Below are positions 41,768-49,748 of a stretch of 51,107 bases of DNA, piece by piece. Source of the stretch: Opitutaceae bacterium (GTDB lineage: Bacteria; Verrucomicrobiota; Verrucomicrobiia; Opitutales; Opitutaceae); assembly GCA_023269585.1 (NCBI GenBank), contig JAHFTC010000013.1, forward strand, positions 1 to 51,107, given 5' to 3'. Position numbers and translations under genes: made by a program. Positions within the stretch are counted from its first letter, which is position 1. Each line of letters begins with the position of its first letter. The notes beneath the pieces were generated by a model. It had not been told where the DNA came from. It was given only the letters and a program-made list of their open reading frames with translations, and ran no database searches.

Positions 41768-42631
41768 ATGAGAATCCCGCTCCGGCTGTCGGTCGCGCTC
41801 CTCGGCCTCCTCTGCTCCGTGCTCGGAGCGGCGGGGCAGGGGGCCGTGCCGGCGCCGGTGCGGGTTGTTTCCCAGACGGTCGGCAACGACGAGTTCCTGC
41901 TCGCGCTCGCCGCCCCGGAGCAGATCGCCGCCCTCAGCCATCTCGCCCGCCAGCCGGAGTTCTCCGCCGTGGCCGCGGCGGCGGCGCAGTATCCGCAGAT
42001 CGGGATCGGGGATGCGGAGACCATCCTCCGCTTCGCCCCCACGCTCGTGCTCTGCGCCGACTACAGCCGGGCGGAGCTCGTGACCCAGTTGAAACGCGCC
42101 GGCGTGCGCGTGCTGGTTGTCGAACGCTACAAGACGCTCGACGATGTCTACGCGACGCTCCGGCTGATCGCGCGGGAACTCGGCGCCGAGGCCCGGGCGG
42201 AGGCGTTGATCGAGTCCTGCCAGGCGCGCGTGGCGAACCTGGAGACCAGACTGCGGGGGCGACGCCCGGTGCGGGTGTTTGCGCCCTCGGTCTTTGGCAT
42301 GATCCCCGGCGATGACACGACGTTCGCCGATCTCTGCGCCCACGCCGGCGCGGAAAACCTTGCCGCGACACTCGGCGGCCTGCGCGGCCATGCCGTCACC
42401 CCGAGCGAGCAGATGCTCACCTGGCCGGTCGAGAGGATCGTCGTGGCCACCGAAAATCCGGCTCGGGCGCTCGAACCGTACCGCACGATGGTACCGTACA
42501 AGCTCATGCCGGCGTTTCGCGAGGGGCGCGTGGCGGTGCTCGCGCCGCACCTCATCAGCTGCGTGACCCACCACCGGATCGACGCGTATGAACAGCTCGC
42601 GCGCCAGCTGCACCCGGAGGCCTTCGAATGA
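41768..42631 (+). CDS. btuF: Cobalamin ABC transporter substrate-binding protein
   Basis: The 287-residue protein begins with a signal peptide (LRLSVALLGLLCSVLGAAGQ) and shows the helical-backbone binding fold of cluster A: RVVSQTVGNDEFLLALAAPEQIAALSHLA, ILRFAPTLVLCADYSRAELVTQLKRAGVRVLVVER and DDVYATLRLIARELG. It would take B12 from BtuB in the periplasm and hand it to BtuCD. Iron-siderophore binding proteins share the fold; the riboswitch and cobO favour B12. The start ATG 41768 is 16 bases after the btuB stop, and the end overlaps btuC by 4 bases. Confidence 0.88.
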   Translation: MRIPLRLSVALLGLLCSVLGAAGQGAVPAPVRVVSQTVGNDEFLLALAAPEQIAALSHLARQPEFSAVAAAAAQYPQIGIGDAETILRFAPTLVLCADYSRAELVTQLKRAGVRVLVVERYKTLDDVYATLRLIARELGAEARAEALIESCQARVANLETRLRGRRPVRVFAPSVFGMIPGDDTTFADLCAHAGAENLAATLGGLRGHAVTPSEQMLTWPVERIVVATENPARALEPYRTMVPYKLMPAFREGRVAVLAPHLISCVTHHRIDAYEQLARQLHPEAFE

Positions 42632-43605
42632 TCCCGGGACGCCTCCAGCGGTGGGTTTTTCCGGCGGCGCTCCTGGTGCTCGCCGGGCTCGCGGTCGCCT
42701 CGCTCGGGATCGGCGACATGCCGCTGACGCCCGCGCGGATCTGGAGCGGCCTGCTGCGGCAGGAGGAACTGGCGACGCTGGTGATCTGGCAGATCCGGTT
42801 GCCGCGACTCATCGTGGCCCTGCTGGTCGGGGCGGCGCTGTCGGCGAGCGGTCTGGTGATGCAGGCGTATTTCCGCAACAGCCTCGCCAGCCCCGGGCTG
42901 CTGGGCGTGAGCAGCGGCGGCGCGGCCGGCGCGGTCGTGGCGATCGCGGGCGGGCTCGCGGCGATCTCGCTCTGGACGGTGCCGGCGGCGGCGATCGTCG
43001 GGGCGTTCGCGGCGACGTTGTCGGTGATCGCGCTCGCGCGGCACGGCGCGAGCACCGAGCGCCTGTTGCTCGCGGGCATCGCGCTCAACGCGCTGCTGGG
43101 TGCGGTCACCAGCTACGTGCTCTCCTCGCAGACGGCGGTCTACGAGCGCACAACGCAGATCCTTTTCTGGCTGCTCGGCGGGCTCGAGGACCGGACGTGG
43201 GAGCATGCGCTCATGGCGTCGCCGATCCTCGTGTTCGCGGCCCTGCTCTGGCCGCTTGGGCGTCCGATGGATCTGCTCAGCCTCGGGGCCAACGAGGCGC
43301 AGAGCCTTGGGGTGGACGTGTGCTCGCTGCGCCGGCAGCTGCTGGTGCATTCGACGGTGCTGACGGCGATCGCGACCGCCGCGGCCGGCACGGTGGGCTT
43401 CGTGGGGTTGATCGTGCCGCACCTGCTTCGCCTGCTCGTGGGACCGGAGCACCGGCGACTGGTGCCGCTCTCGCTGGTGGGCGGCGCAGTCTTCGTGCTC
43501 GGGTGCGATCTGGTGTGCCGTTCGGCGGACAACGTGCGGCTGGGCATCGTCACCGCGCTGGTGGGCGCGCCGTTCTTCCTGTGGTTGCTGAGGAGGCAGG
43601 CATGA
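42628..43605 (+). CDS. btuC: Cobalamin ABC transporter permease
   Basis: The 325-residue membrane protein belongs to the FecCD/BtuC family, with about ten helices. Diagnostic blocks are WQIRLPRLIVALLVGAALSASGLVMQAYFRNSLASPGLLGVSSGGAAGAV, GIALNALLGAVTSYVL, FWLLGGLEDRTWEHA, the ATPase-contact loop TVGFVGLIVPHLLRLLVGPEHRRLVPLS, and a C-terminal VGAPFFLWLLRRQ. It starts with ATG overlapping the btuF stop (ATGA). A 199-base gap with an inverted-repeat element separates it from the ATPase gene. Confidence 0.93.
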   Translation: MIPGRLQRWVFPAALLVLAGLAVASLGIGDMPLTPARIWSGLLRQEELATLVIWQIRLPRLIVALLVGAALSASGLVMQAYFRNSLASPGLLGVSSGGAAGAVVAIAGGLAAISLWTVPAAAIVGAFAATLSVIALARHGASTERLLLAGIALNALLGAVTSYVLSSQTAVYERTTQILFWLLGGLEDRTWEHALMASPILVFAALLWPLGRPMDLLSLGANEAQSLGVDVCSLRRQLLVHSTVLTAIATAAAGTVGFVGLIVPHLLRLLVGPEHRRLVPLSLVGGAVFVLGCDLVCRSADNVRLGIVTALVGAPFFLWLLRRQA

Positions 43606-43663
43606 AACGCATCGTCGCCAACCGCCACGAGGGGGCAGCGCAGCGTCTCCGAATTCCGGAGGG

Positions 43664-43765
43664 GTGTAATACAATAGATTACAATGCGCAGCGCGGCCCT
43701 CGCCCGCGCCCGCGGTGGCGGAGGCCGGAGTGCGCTGCGGGCGCTTGTAATCTATTGTATTACAC
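43664..43765. repeat. 102-base element with 21-base AT-rich inverted ends, inside the B12 operon
   Basis: GTGTAATACAATAGATTACAA (43664-43684, first 20 shown by GTGTAATACAATAGATTACA) is repeated as its exact complement at 43745-43765. Each end is also internally palindromic: TGTAAT-N7-ATTACA. The 60-base middle is GC-rich. The ends contrast sharply with the local composition. It could be a MITE-like insertion, a long hairpin in the transcript, or a pair of operator sites. Confidence 0.85.
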
Positions 43766-43804
43766 GCTCGCCCTCGCCGCGGGTGATGCGGCAAGGAGGT
43801 GGAC

Positions 43805-44596
43805 GTGAGACGACCGATCGGTGTTCCGGCGCCGGCCGGGGAGCCCGCGCCCGAGGACGGCGGCAAGGTGGCGGCGTTTCCGCAGAGCGCGCTGGCGCTG
43901 CGCGGGGCCACCGTGCCCGGGCGGCTCGCGGACGTGACCCTCGACCTCCCGCCCGGCTCGCTCGTCGGCCTGGTCGGGCCCAACGGCGCGGGCAAATCCA
44001 CGCTGCTGCAGGTCGCCGCCGGGTTGCTGCCCGCACCCGGCGCGGTGCGTTGGGCCGGGCGCGAGCTCGGGGAGATTGCGCCGCTCGAGCGCGGGCGGGG
44101 GGCGGCGTGGGTGCCGCAGGAGGCGCGTTTCGAATTTGGTTTCTCGGTACGATCGGTGGTCGCGCAGGGGCGCTTCGCGCATGGCGACGACGAGATCGGT
44201 GTCGATGCCGCGCTGGCGCGTTTCGATCTCGCGCTGCTGGCCCAGCGGCCGGTCAACCGGCTCTCGGGCGGCGAGCGGCAACGCGTGCTGCTGGCCCGGG
44301 CGCTGGCCACGGCGGCGCCGCTGCAGCTCTGGGACGAGCCGCTCGCGCCGCTCGACCCGCGCCATGTCCTGGAAGTGTTGATGCTCGCCCGCGAGCTCAC
44401 GCGCGCGGGCTCCACGGTGCTGATGTCGCTCCACGACCTGCGGGTGGCCAGCTGCCTCGACCTCGTCGCCGTGCTGCACGACGGGCGCCTGCGGGCGATG
44501 GGCAAGCCGGACGAAGTCCTCACCCCGAACCTGTTCTCCCAAGTCTTCGGCGTGTGCGCCCGCACGGCGCCAGGGCTCCTTCTCGAACTGCCATGA
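43805..44596 (+). CDS. btuD: Cobalamin ABC transporter ATPase
   Basis: The 263-residue ATPase powers B12 import through BtuC. It has an N-terminal extension of about 28 residues, then Walker A VGPNGAGKST, Q-loop WVPQEA, signature LSGGERQRV, Walker B LQLWDEP (Trp where Leu is usual) and switch His in MSLHDLRVA. GTG 43805 is chosen because AAGGAGG at 43793-43799 lies five bases upstream; the GTG at 43799 would overlap it. The ribosome site lets it be translated independently despite the element between it and btuC. The stop overlaps cobO by 4 bases. Confidence 0.9.
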   Translation: MRRPIGVPAPAGEPAPEDGGKVAAFPQSALALRGATVPGRLADVTLDLPPGSLVGLVGPNGAGKSTLLQVAAGLLPAPGAVRWAGRELGEIAPLERGRGAAWVPQEARFEFGFSVRSVVAQGRFAHGDDEIGVDAALARFDLALLAQRPVNRLSGGERQRVLLARALATAAPLQLWDEPLAPLDPRHVLEVLMLARELTRAGSTVLMSLHDLRVASCLDLVAVLHDGRLRAMGKPDEVLTPNLFSQVFGVCARTAPGLLLELP

Positions 44597-45219
44597 AAAC
44601 CATCTTCAAACCACTCACTGAAACCGACGAAGTCCTCGAGGCCGCCCACCGCGTCGCGATGCAGGAGAAGCAGGCCGAGATGCACGCGCTCATCGCCGCG
44701 GCGAAGGAGAGGCGCGGGCTGACGATCGTCCACACCGGCAACGGCAAGGGCAAGAGCACCGCCGCCTTCGGCCTGGTCACGCGCATGCTCGGCCACGGGA
44801 AACACTGCGTGGTCGTGCAGTTCATCAAGTCGGGCGACGCCGCCACCGAGCGCAACCTGCGGTGCCATCTGCTGCGCTGGCACCGGTGCGGCGAAGGCTT
44901 CACGTGGGACACGCAAAGCCGCGCCGGCGACACCGAGGCCGTGCGCACCGGTTGGCAGATCGCGCTCAACGCCATGCAGGATCCCGAGGTGAACCTCATC
45001 CTGCTCGACGAGCTCAACATCGCGTTGACCTATGGTTATCTGCCGGTGGCGGAGGCGATCGAGGGGCTGCGGACGCGTCTGCCGCACCAACACGTGGTCG
45101 TCACCGGCCGCGACGCGCCGTCGGAGCTGATCGAATACGCGGATCTGGTGACCGAAATGCGCGAGGTGAAGCACCCGTTCAAGGCCGGCGTGCAGGCGCA
45201 GGCGGGGATCGAATTCTGA
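44593..45219 (+). CDS. cobO: Cob(I)alamin/corrinoid adenosyltransferase, CobA/CobO/BtuR type
   Basis: This enzyme attaches the 5'-deoxyadenosyl group of ATP to reduced corrinoids, making the coenzyme form. The 208-residue product has the P-loop HTGNGKGKSTAAFGLVTRMLGHG, VVQFIKSG, GFTWDTQSRAGDTEA, LILLDELNIALTYGYL and VVVTGRDAPSELIEYADLVTEM, all typical of the family. Starting with ATG within the btuD stop (ATGA), it ends the B12 operon, so imported cobalamin is adenosylated. The same product is the riboswitch ligand, closing a feedback loop. Confidence 0.95.
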   Translation: MKTIFKPLTETDEVLEAAHRVAMQEKQAEMHALIAAAKERRGLTIVHTGNGKGKSTAAFGLVTRMLGHGKHCVVVQFIKSGDAATERNLRCHLLRWHRCGEGFTWDTQSRAGDTEAVRTGWQIALNAMQDPEVNLILLDELNIALTYGYLPVAEAIEGLRTRLPHQHVVVTGRDAPSELIEYADLVTEMREVKHPFKAGVQAQAGIEF

Positions 45220-45522
45220 GGGGTGGTGGCGCCGGTGGGCCGGCCCTTGCAGACGAGAGTCGAGTGTCGGGGGGGCGAGGGCCGAACCGACAGGATTCAG
45301 GGATCGACGCGGAGCGTGGACCGCTCGCCGCATTCGACAGGATGCATGCGGCGCGGTGCGGCCGCGGCGGGGCCGAGGACGGTGCCATCGCTGGGGTGGG
45401 TCGTCTTGGTTGCGTAGGACGGAGCACCAAACGGGATAGGGACTATTCCCTAGGAGTGTCTGCGGCTGGTAAAAAACCTGCTAGCCAGGGTGGGGCGGGC
45501 CCGTCAACACGACGGTCCCCAC
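45220..45522. other. Intergenic region between cobO and the PEP-CTERM gene
   Basis: The 303 bases have no gene. ACGAGAGTCGAGTGTCGGGG at 45254-45273 resembles parts of the 90-base dispersed repeat. A short palindrome at 45437-45452 lies 70 bases before the PEP-CTERM start. No terminator for the B12 operon could be placed with confidence. Confidence 0.55.
45437..45452. promoter_or_regulatory. Candidate operator: TAGGGA-N4-TCCCTA
   Basis: Perfect 6-base half-sites (TAGGGA and TCCCTA) are separated by CTAT, 70 bases upstream of the PEP-CTERM gene start. A dimeric regulator site is plausible. The only evidence is symmetry and position. Confidence 0.35.
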
Positions 45523-46479
45523 ATGAAACTCGGATCAACCACCGTTCTCGGCTGCGCGTGCGTCGCGCTTGCTCTCGGCCTCCAGGCCCAGACCGCCATC
45601 ACCGGTGTGACCACCCAGCTCACCACCGCGGCGTCTTCGACCAGCGAAGGGCTTACGTTCAGCAACGACACCTTGGCGATCACGCGGTTCACGACGGCGA
45701 CGGCCACCTACCAGGCCACCGGGCTGGCCGACGCGGCCTATGTCCGTCGCACCAACGCCGGCGCCAACAACTCCTCGGTCTGGTACGCCGGCAGCGGTAC
45801 GACCTTCAGCGGTGTGCACGAGACGAACTACGCCGACCTCCTGCTCGGCAACAATCTCTATGTCGGCTCCGACAACACGTTCGCGAACGGCACGGCCACC
45901 AACACCGGCAACATCGAGCGTCTCGACTTCGTCTTTACGAGCGGCATCACCGCCGCCTCCAACCTCGCGTTCAGCGTCTGGGACCGCGGCGATGCGGGGG
46001 TGCACGACGGCTTCAAGATCGCCGCGATCACCGGCTTGAGTTCGCGCACCGGCCGTCCGAGCAGCTATGGCACGCTTGTCAGCGTCGCTGGTGGCTGGGG
46101 CGCGACCAACGTCGTCGCCAACCAGGACTACGCGCTTTTCCGGTACAACGCGGGCGACACGCTCACGGCGAACACCGCGCACAACGAGACCGGCAGCCAG
46201 GGCGTGGCCGGGCTGGTCTTCACGATGGCCAACCTCGGGGTGAGCCCCGGCATGCAGATCTTCGGCTACTCGATCTTCGGCACCGATGTCTCCGGCTCCC
46301 TGACACGCTGGGACCGGTTTCCGACGAATACCAACGGCGACACCGGTTCGGGCGGCATCGACCTGGCGGGGGTCAACGGCGTGATGTTCACGGCGGTCCC
46401 GGAGCCTTCGACGTACGCAGCGCTGTTCGGTGCGCTGACGCTCGGCTTCGTCGCCTTCCGCCGCTGCCGTCGCCGCTAA
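45523..46479 (+). CDS. PEP-CTERM sorting-domain exported protein
   Basis: The 318-residue protein has a signal peptide (TVLGCACVALALGLQAQ) and a Thr/Ser/Asn-rich beta-type body. It ends with a PEP-CTERM tail: VPEPSTYAALFGALTLGFVAF and a basic FRRCRRR end. Such proteins are exported, then cut and anchored or released by an exosortase, and are common in Verrucomicrobia with exopolysaccharide. The body (GIERLDFVFTSGITAASNLAFSVWDRGD region) is not a domain I can name. ATG 45523 starts the signal peptide. No exosortase gene is in the window. Confidence 0.9.
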   Translation: MKLGSTTVLGCACVALALGLQAQTAITGVTTQLTTAASSTSEGLTFSNDTLAITRFTTATATYQATGLADAAYVRRTNAGANNSSVWYAGSGTTFSGVHETNYADLLLGNNLYVGSDNTFANGTATNTGNIERLDFVFTSGITAASNLAFSVWDRGDAGVHDGFKIAAITGLSSRTGRPSSYGTLVSVAGGWGATNVVANQDYALFRYNAGDTLTANTAHNETGSQGVAGLVFTMANLGVSPGMQIFGYSIFGTDVSGSLTRWDRFPTNTNGDTGSGGIDLAGVNGVMFTAVPEPSTYAALFGALTLGFVAFRRCRRR

Positions 46480-46891
46480 ATCGGGACGATACGGCGACGC
46501 ATCCTGCGGACGACAGAAGGTAACGAAGGAAACAAGGGGGCGGGCGGCGGGAGAACCGGGGTCGCGCTGTTTCGCGTGCCTTGTTCTCCGATTCCGGTGA
46601 GGCCTATCCCGACGGTCGATCGCACGGGCCGGACGGAGACCGCAGAACGAACAGGTCACAGAGGCAGAGGAGAGACGGAAGGAGAACACAGAGAGGAACT
46701 TGATGAAGCACCTCACCGAGTTGGGAGCCCCACACAAGGGGTGAGTGCCTTTGCTGGTTCAGGTTGCCTCCGAACTCTCTGTGTTCTCCTGCCATGTCTC
46801 TGTGCCCTCTGTGCCCAATTCCTCGTTTAGGATTTTTGCCGGTTCGGCGCTCGTCCCTCGACGCTCGAACCCTAGTCTGTCTCGACCCGGC
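46480..46891. other. Intergenic region between convergent PEP-CTERM and mnmA genes
   Basis: The 412 bases carry CGACAGAAGGTAACGAAGG at 46511-46529 (first 15 bases shared with 3004-3018), a long inverted repeat at 46655-46813, and GCTCGTCCCTCGACGCTCG near 46848, related to the dispersed repeat. No gene is visible. Confidence 0.65.
46655..46813. repeat. Long imperfect inverted repeat of the CACAGAGG type
   Basis: Arms of about 40 bases pair imperfectly: CACAGAGGCAGAG...GGAGAACACAGAGAG on the left and CTCTCTGTGTTCTCC...CCCTCTGTG on the right, with a loop of about 79 bases. The innermost 15 bases of each arm pair exactly. This sequence type is a known dispersed intergenic repeat in several phyla. 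Confidence 0.75.
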
Positions 46892-48097
46892 TCAAACATA
46901 CACGCCGCCGCCGAGGACGCGCTCGCCGTCGTGGAGGGCGAGGATCTGGCCGGAGGCGAGGCCGCGTTGGGGCTCGCGGAAACGGATCAGGCCGGTGCCG
47001 TCGGGCTGCGGCTCGAAACGGAGCGCGACGCGCGGGTCGCGGTAGCGCACGCGACCTTCGAGGTCGGCGGCGCGCGTCACTGGTTCTCCGATCCAGCTGA
47101 GCGCGTGCACGCGCACGGTGGTGGTGTGCAGGCCGAGGGCGGCGGGACCGTCGAAGTCGACGAGCAGGGCGCGGTCCTCGGAGCGTTTGGCGACGACGAC
47201 GTAGGCCTTGTTGTCGGTGTTGGAGGGGATGCCGATGCCCTTGCGCTGGCCGAGGGTGAAGAGGTGCAGGCCGCGGTGTTCGCCGAGGAGGCGGCCGTCG
47301 GTGGCACGGACGATCGGGCCAGGGGCGTCGGGCACGTAGGCGCGGAGGAAGTCCTGGATACGCACCTGGCCGATGAAGCAGATGCCCTGGCTGTCCTTCT
47401 TGGCGGCGTTGGGCAGGCCGGCGGCGGCGGCGAGGGTGCGGATCTGCGGCTTCGTGAGGTCGCCGAGCGGGAAACGCGCGGCGGCGAGCTGGTCCTGCGA
47501 GAGCAGGGTGAGGAAGTAGGACTGGTCCTTGTTCTTGTCGGCACCCTCGTGGAGCTGGAGGCGGTGGCCGGTGGGCGGAGGGCAGTGGACGGATGACGGA
47601 GGACTGACGACGGAGGACGGGGGTGGTGAATCGGGCGGACCGGGCTCGGCGCGGGCGGCTACAGGGGCGGCATCGCCGCTCTTGGGAGCGGCGCCACAGC
47701 AGAAACTGGCTTCCACTCGCCGGGCGTAATGACCGGTGGCGACGGCGTCGAAGCCGTGGTCGCGGGCCCACTGGAGGAACACGCCGAACTTGATCTCGCG
47801 GTTGCACATCACGTCGGGGTTGGGCGTGAGACCGCGGCGGTAGCCGTCGAGCAGGTAGTCGACGATGCGCGCGCGGTACTCGTGCATGAGGTTGACGACG
47901 CGGAACTCGATGCCGAGGCGCTCGGCGCAGGCGCGGGCGTCGTCGATGTCCTGCTGCCACGGGCACTCGCCGACGATGTTGTCCTCGTTGATCCAGTTCT
48001 TCATGTACGCGCCGACGAGCTCGTGGCCTTCGCGCTGCAGGAGCAGGGCGGCCACCGAGCTGTCGACTCCGCCGGACATGGCGACGAGGATGCGCAT
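46892..48097 (-). CDS. mnmA: tRNA-uridine 2-sulfurtransferase, with a 50-residue insertion
   Basis: MnmA thiolates U34 of tRNA for Lys, Glu and Gln. The 401-residue product has the PP-loop [24 protein letters not shown] with catalytic Cys98, [24 protein letters not shown] with catalytic Cys240, and the C-terminal barrel. Between ARRVEA (130) and [12 protein letters not shown] (182) about 50 residues are inserted, rich in Pro, Ser and Ala, where relatives have a short turn. The DNA of this part (47558-47707) looks like intergenic repeat (see findings). The frame is open and both Cys are kept, so the enzyme may still work. ATG 48097 is the family start. Relatives are usually about 350-380 residues. 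Confidence 0.93.
   Translation of the reverse strand: MRILVAMSGGVDSSVAALLLQREGHELVGAYMKNWINEDNIVGECPWQQDIDDARACAERLGIEFRVVNLMHEYRARIVDYLLDGYRRGLTPNPDVMCNREIKFGVFLQWARDHGFDAVATGHYARRVEASFCCGAAPKSGDAAPVAARAEPGPPDSPPPSSVVSPPSSVHCPPPTGHRLQLHEGADKNKDQSYFLTLLSQDQLAAARFPLGDLTKPQIRTLAAAAGLPNAAKKDSQGICFIGQVRIQDFLRAYVPDAPGPIVRATDGRLLGEHRGLHLFTLGQRKGIGIPSNTDNKAYVVVAKRSEDRALLVDFDGPAALGLHTTTVRVHALSWIGEPVTRAADLEGRVRYRDPRVALRFEPQPDGTGLIRFREPQRGLASGQILALHDGERVLGGGVYV
47558..47707. repeat. Repeat-like DNA inserted in frame within mnmA
   Basis: On the minus strand it contains GGCGCCGCTCCCAAGAGCGG, a hairpin (GCCGCT/AGCGGC) of the dispersed GTAGGGGC type, and the tract TCCTCCGTC...TCAGTCCTCC...TCATCCGTCC, a degenerate pyrimidine-rich repeat of a kind normally found between genes. 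It is about 150 bases, a multiple of three. Confidence 0.6.
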
Positions 48098-48502
48098 GGT
48101 GTTCGTGGCCACGCTGGAAACGCGCCGCGGCGAGTCCAGCGCGGAAGCGGCGGACCGGTGGGGTCGGCCTACGGACTCCCTCGCCGCGTTCTCCGCCGCG
48201 CACCGACCGGAACGCGGCCTCTCGCTGTGCTGTGGCACGCGGCTGAGCCGGTGGACTGGTAAGCGGCAACCGGTGACCAGTGGACAGTGGCGCTTCACGG
48301 AACAGCGGCGGCGAGGCAGTGGGGCGCCACCGAACGCCCACCGTACATTTCCGTGATACGGTCGTATCACGGAAATGTACGGGGGAGTGGGGCCGCGGGG
48401 TTGGGCGATGCATCGATCACCGGTCGGGTTTGGAGGAAAGTGCGGGGGAAGGTTGTCAGGCGCGCGGATTGGGCGGATCTCTTCCGCTCATCCACGTAAC
48501 CT
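48098..48502. other. Divergent intergenic region between mnmA and the GH5 gene
   Basis: The 405 bases hold one perfect family-C palindrome (48341-48382) and a CAACCGGTGACCAGTGGAC tract near 48269-48287. Promoters for both outward genes should lie here but cannot be placed. No gene is visible. Confidence 0.6.
48341..48382. repeat. Palindrome, family C, perfect copy
   Basis: Two exact 20-base arms (CCGTACATTTCCGTGATACG and its complement) flank GT. The outer part differs from the copies near 28600, but the GTGATACG-GT-CGTATCAC core is the same, so the arms have changed in concert. Confidence 0.92.
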
Positions 48503-49666
48503 ATGTTGCCCCTTCGTCCCTTGCTTCTCTCCTCCCTCTTCGCCGGCTGCGCCGTCCTCGGTGCAGCGGCCGATACCACAAAACCTGCTCCGGCCCCGGC
48601 CAATCCCGCTGGGTTCGCCATCCACCGCGGCACCAACCTCAGCCACTGGCTTTCCCAGGACTTCGGCTGGGCGCCGCGCACCGAGTGGATCACCGAAAAC
48701 GACATCCGCTACATCGCCTCGCTCGGCTTCGACCACGTGCGGCTGCCCGTCGACGAGATTGTGCTCTGGAAGGACGACGGCTCGCCCGATGAGACGGCGT
48801 TCGCCCTTCTCGAGAGCGCCCTGGGCTGGATCCGCTCGGCCAAGCTGCGGGTGATCGTCGACCTGCACTCGGTGCGCGCGCACCATTTCAACGCCTCCAA
48901 CGAGGGCGGCCACAACACCCTCTGGACCGACCCGAAGGCGCAGGAGACCTTCCTCGACCTGTGGCGGCAGCTCTCGGAGCGGCTGAAGAAGTACCCCGCC
49001 GACTTCCTCGCCTACGAGATCATGAACGAGCCCACCGCGCCGGATCCCGAGGACTGGAACAAGCTCGTCGCGCGCAGCATGGAGCAGATCCGCAAGGCCG
49101 AGCCGAACCGTGTCGTGGTGCTCGGGGGCAACATGTGGCAGATCCCGCAGATGCTGCCGCTGCTGAAGGTGCCGGCCGGCGACAAGAACATCATCCTGAG
49201 CCTGCACACCTACGCGCCGCTGCTGCTCACCCACCACAAGGCCAGCTGGGTGCCCGCGCCGATCCGCGACTATCCCGGCCCGGTGGCCTATCCCGGCCCC
49301 ATCGTCGACGCCGCCACGTTCGCCAAGCTCCTGGAGTCGTACCCGAAGAACCAGTATAACTTCCTCGACAGCTCGACCGACAACTGGGGCCCGGAGCGCC
49401 TGCGCCAGGAGATCGAGCCCGCGATCATCCAGGCGAAGAAGCTCGGTCTGCAGCTCTACTGCGGCGAGTTCGGCTGCCTGCCGACCGTGCCGCGCGCCGC
49501 GCGGCTTGCGTACTACCGCGACCTCATCGGGGTGTTCGAGGCCAACGGCATCGCGTGGGCGAACTGGGAGTACAAGGGCGATTTCGGCATCGCCGAGTGG
49601 CACGGCCTGAAGTCCCTCGACGGCGCGCCCGACGTGCAGCTGATCGACGCGCTCTTCCAGCGCTGA
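48503..49666 (+). CDS. Exported glycoside hydrolase family 5 (cellulase/endoglucanase-like)
   Basis: The 387-residue protein has a signal peptide (LLLSSLFAGCAVLGAAA), a short Pro/Ala linker and a GH5 TIM barrel. Family blocks are RGTNLSHWLSQ, LGFDHVRLPVDE, LRVIVDLHSV, AYEIMNEPTA with acid/base Glu, LSLHTYAPLLLTH, LQLYCGEFGC with nucleophile Glu, and AWANWEYKGDFGI. It would cleave beta-linked glucans or mannans outside the cytoplasm. The exact polymer is not readable. The start ATG 48503 begins the signal peptide. A strong terminator follows its stop. Confidence 0.92.
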   Translation: MLPLRPLLLSSLFAGCAVLGAAADTTKPAPAPANPAGFAIHRGTNLSHWLSQDFGWAPRTEWITENDIRYIASLGFDHVRLPVDEIVLWKDDGSPDETAFALLESALGWIRSAKLRVIVDLHSVRAHHFNASNEGGHNTLWTDPKAQETFLDLWRQLSERLKKYPADFLAYEIMNEPTAPDPEDWNKLVARSMEQIRKAEPNRVVVLGGNMWQIPQMLPLLKVPAGDKNIILSLHTYAPLLLTHHKASWVPAPIRDYPGPVAYPGPIVDAATFAKLLESYPKNQYNFLDSSTDNWGPERLRQEIEPAIIQAKKLGLQLYCGEFGCLPTVPRAARLAYYRDLIGVFEANGIAWANWEYKGDFGIAEWHGLKSLDGAPDVQLIDALFQR

Positions 49667-49694
49667 ACCGCTCCTCCGCGTAGCCGATCTTCCA

Positions 49695-49727
49695 CGCCGC
49701 CCGCGCGCCTTCCGGCCGCGGGCGGCG
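49695..49727. terminator. Terminator-like hairpin between convergent GH5 and dinD genes
   Basis: A perfect 11-base stem CGCCGCCCGCG/CGCGGGCGGCG with an 11-base loop lies 28 bases past the GH5 stop. The plus-strand tail GTGTTT has only a weak U-run. It could serve both converging genes. Confidence 0.65.
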
Positions 49728-49748
49728 GTGTTTGCGGCTTCCCCGGTG

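Noticed and set aside
42148-45333. A 1061-residue open frame on the minus strand
   Set aside because: It is the antisense of btuF, btuC, btuD and cobO, all of which have complete family motifs.
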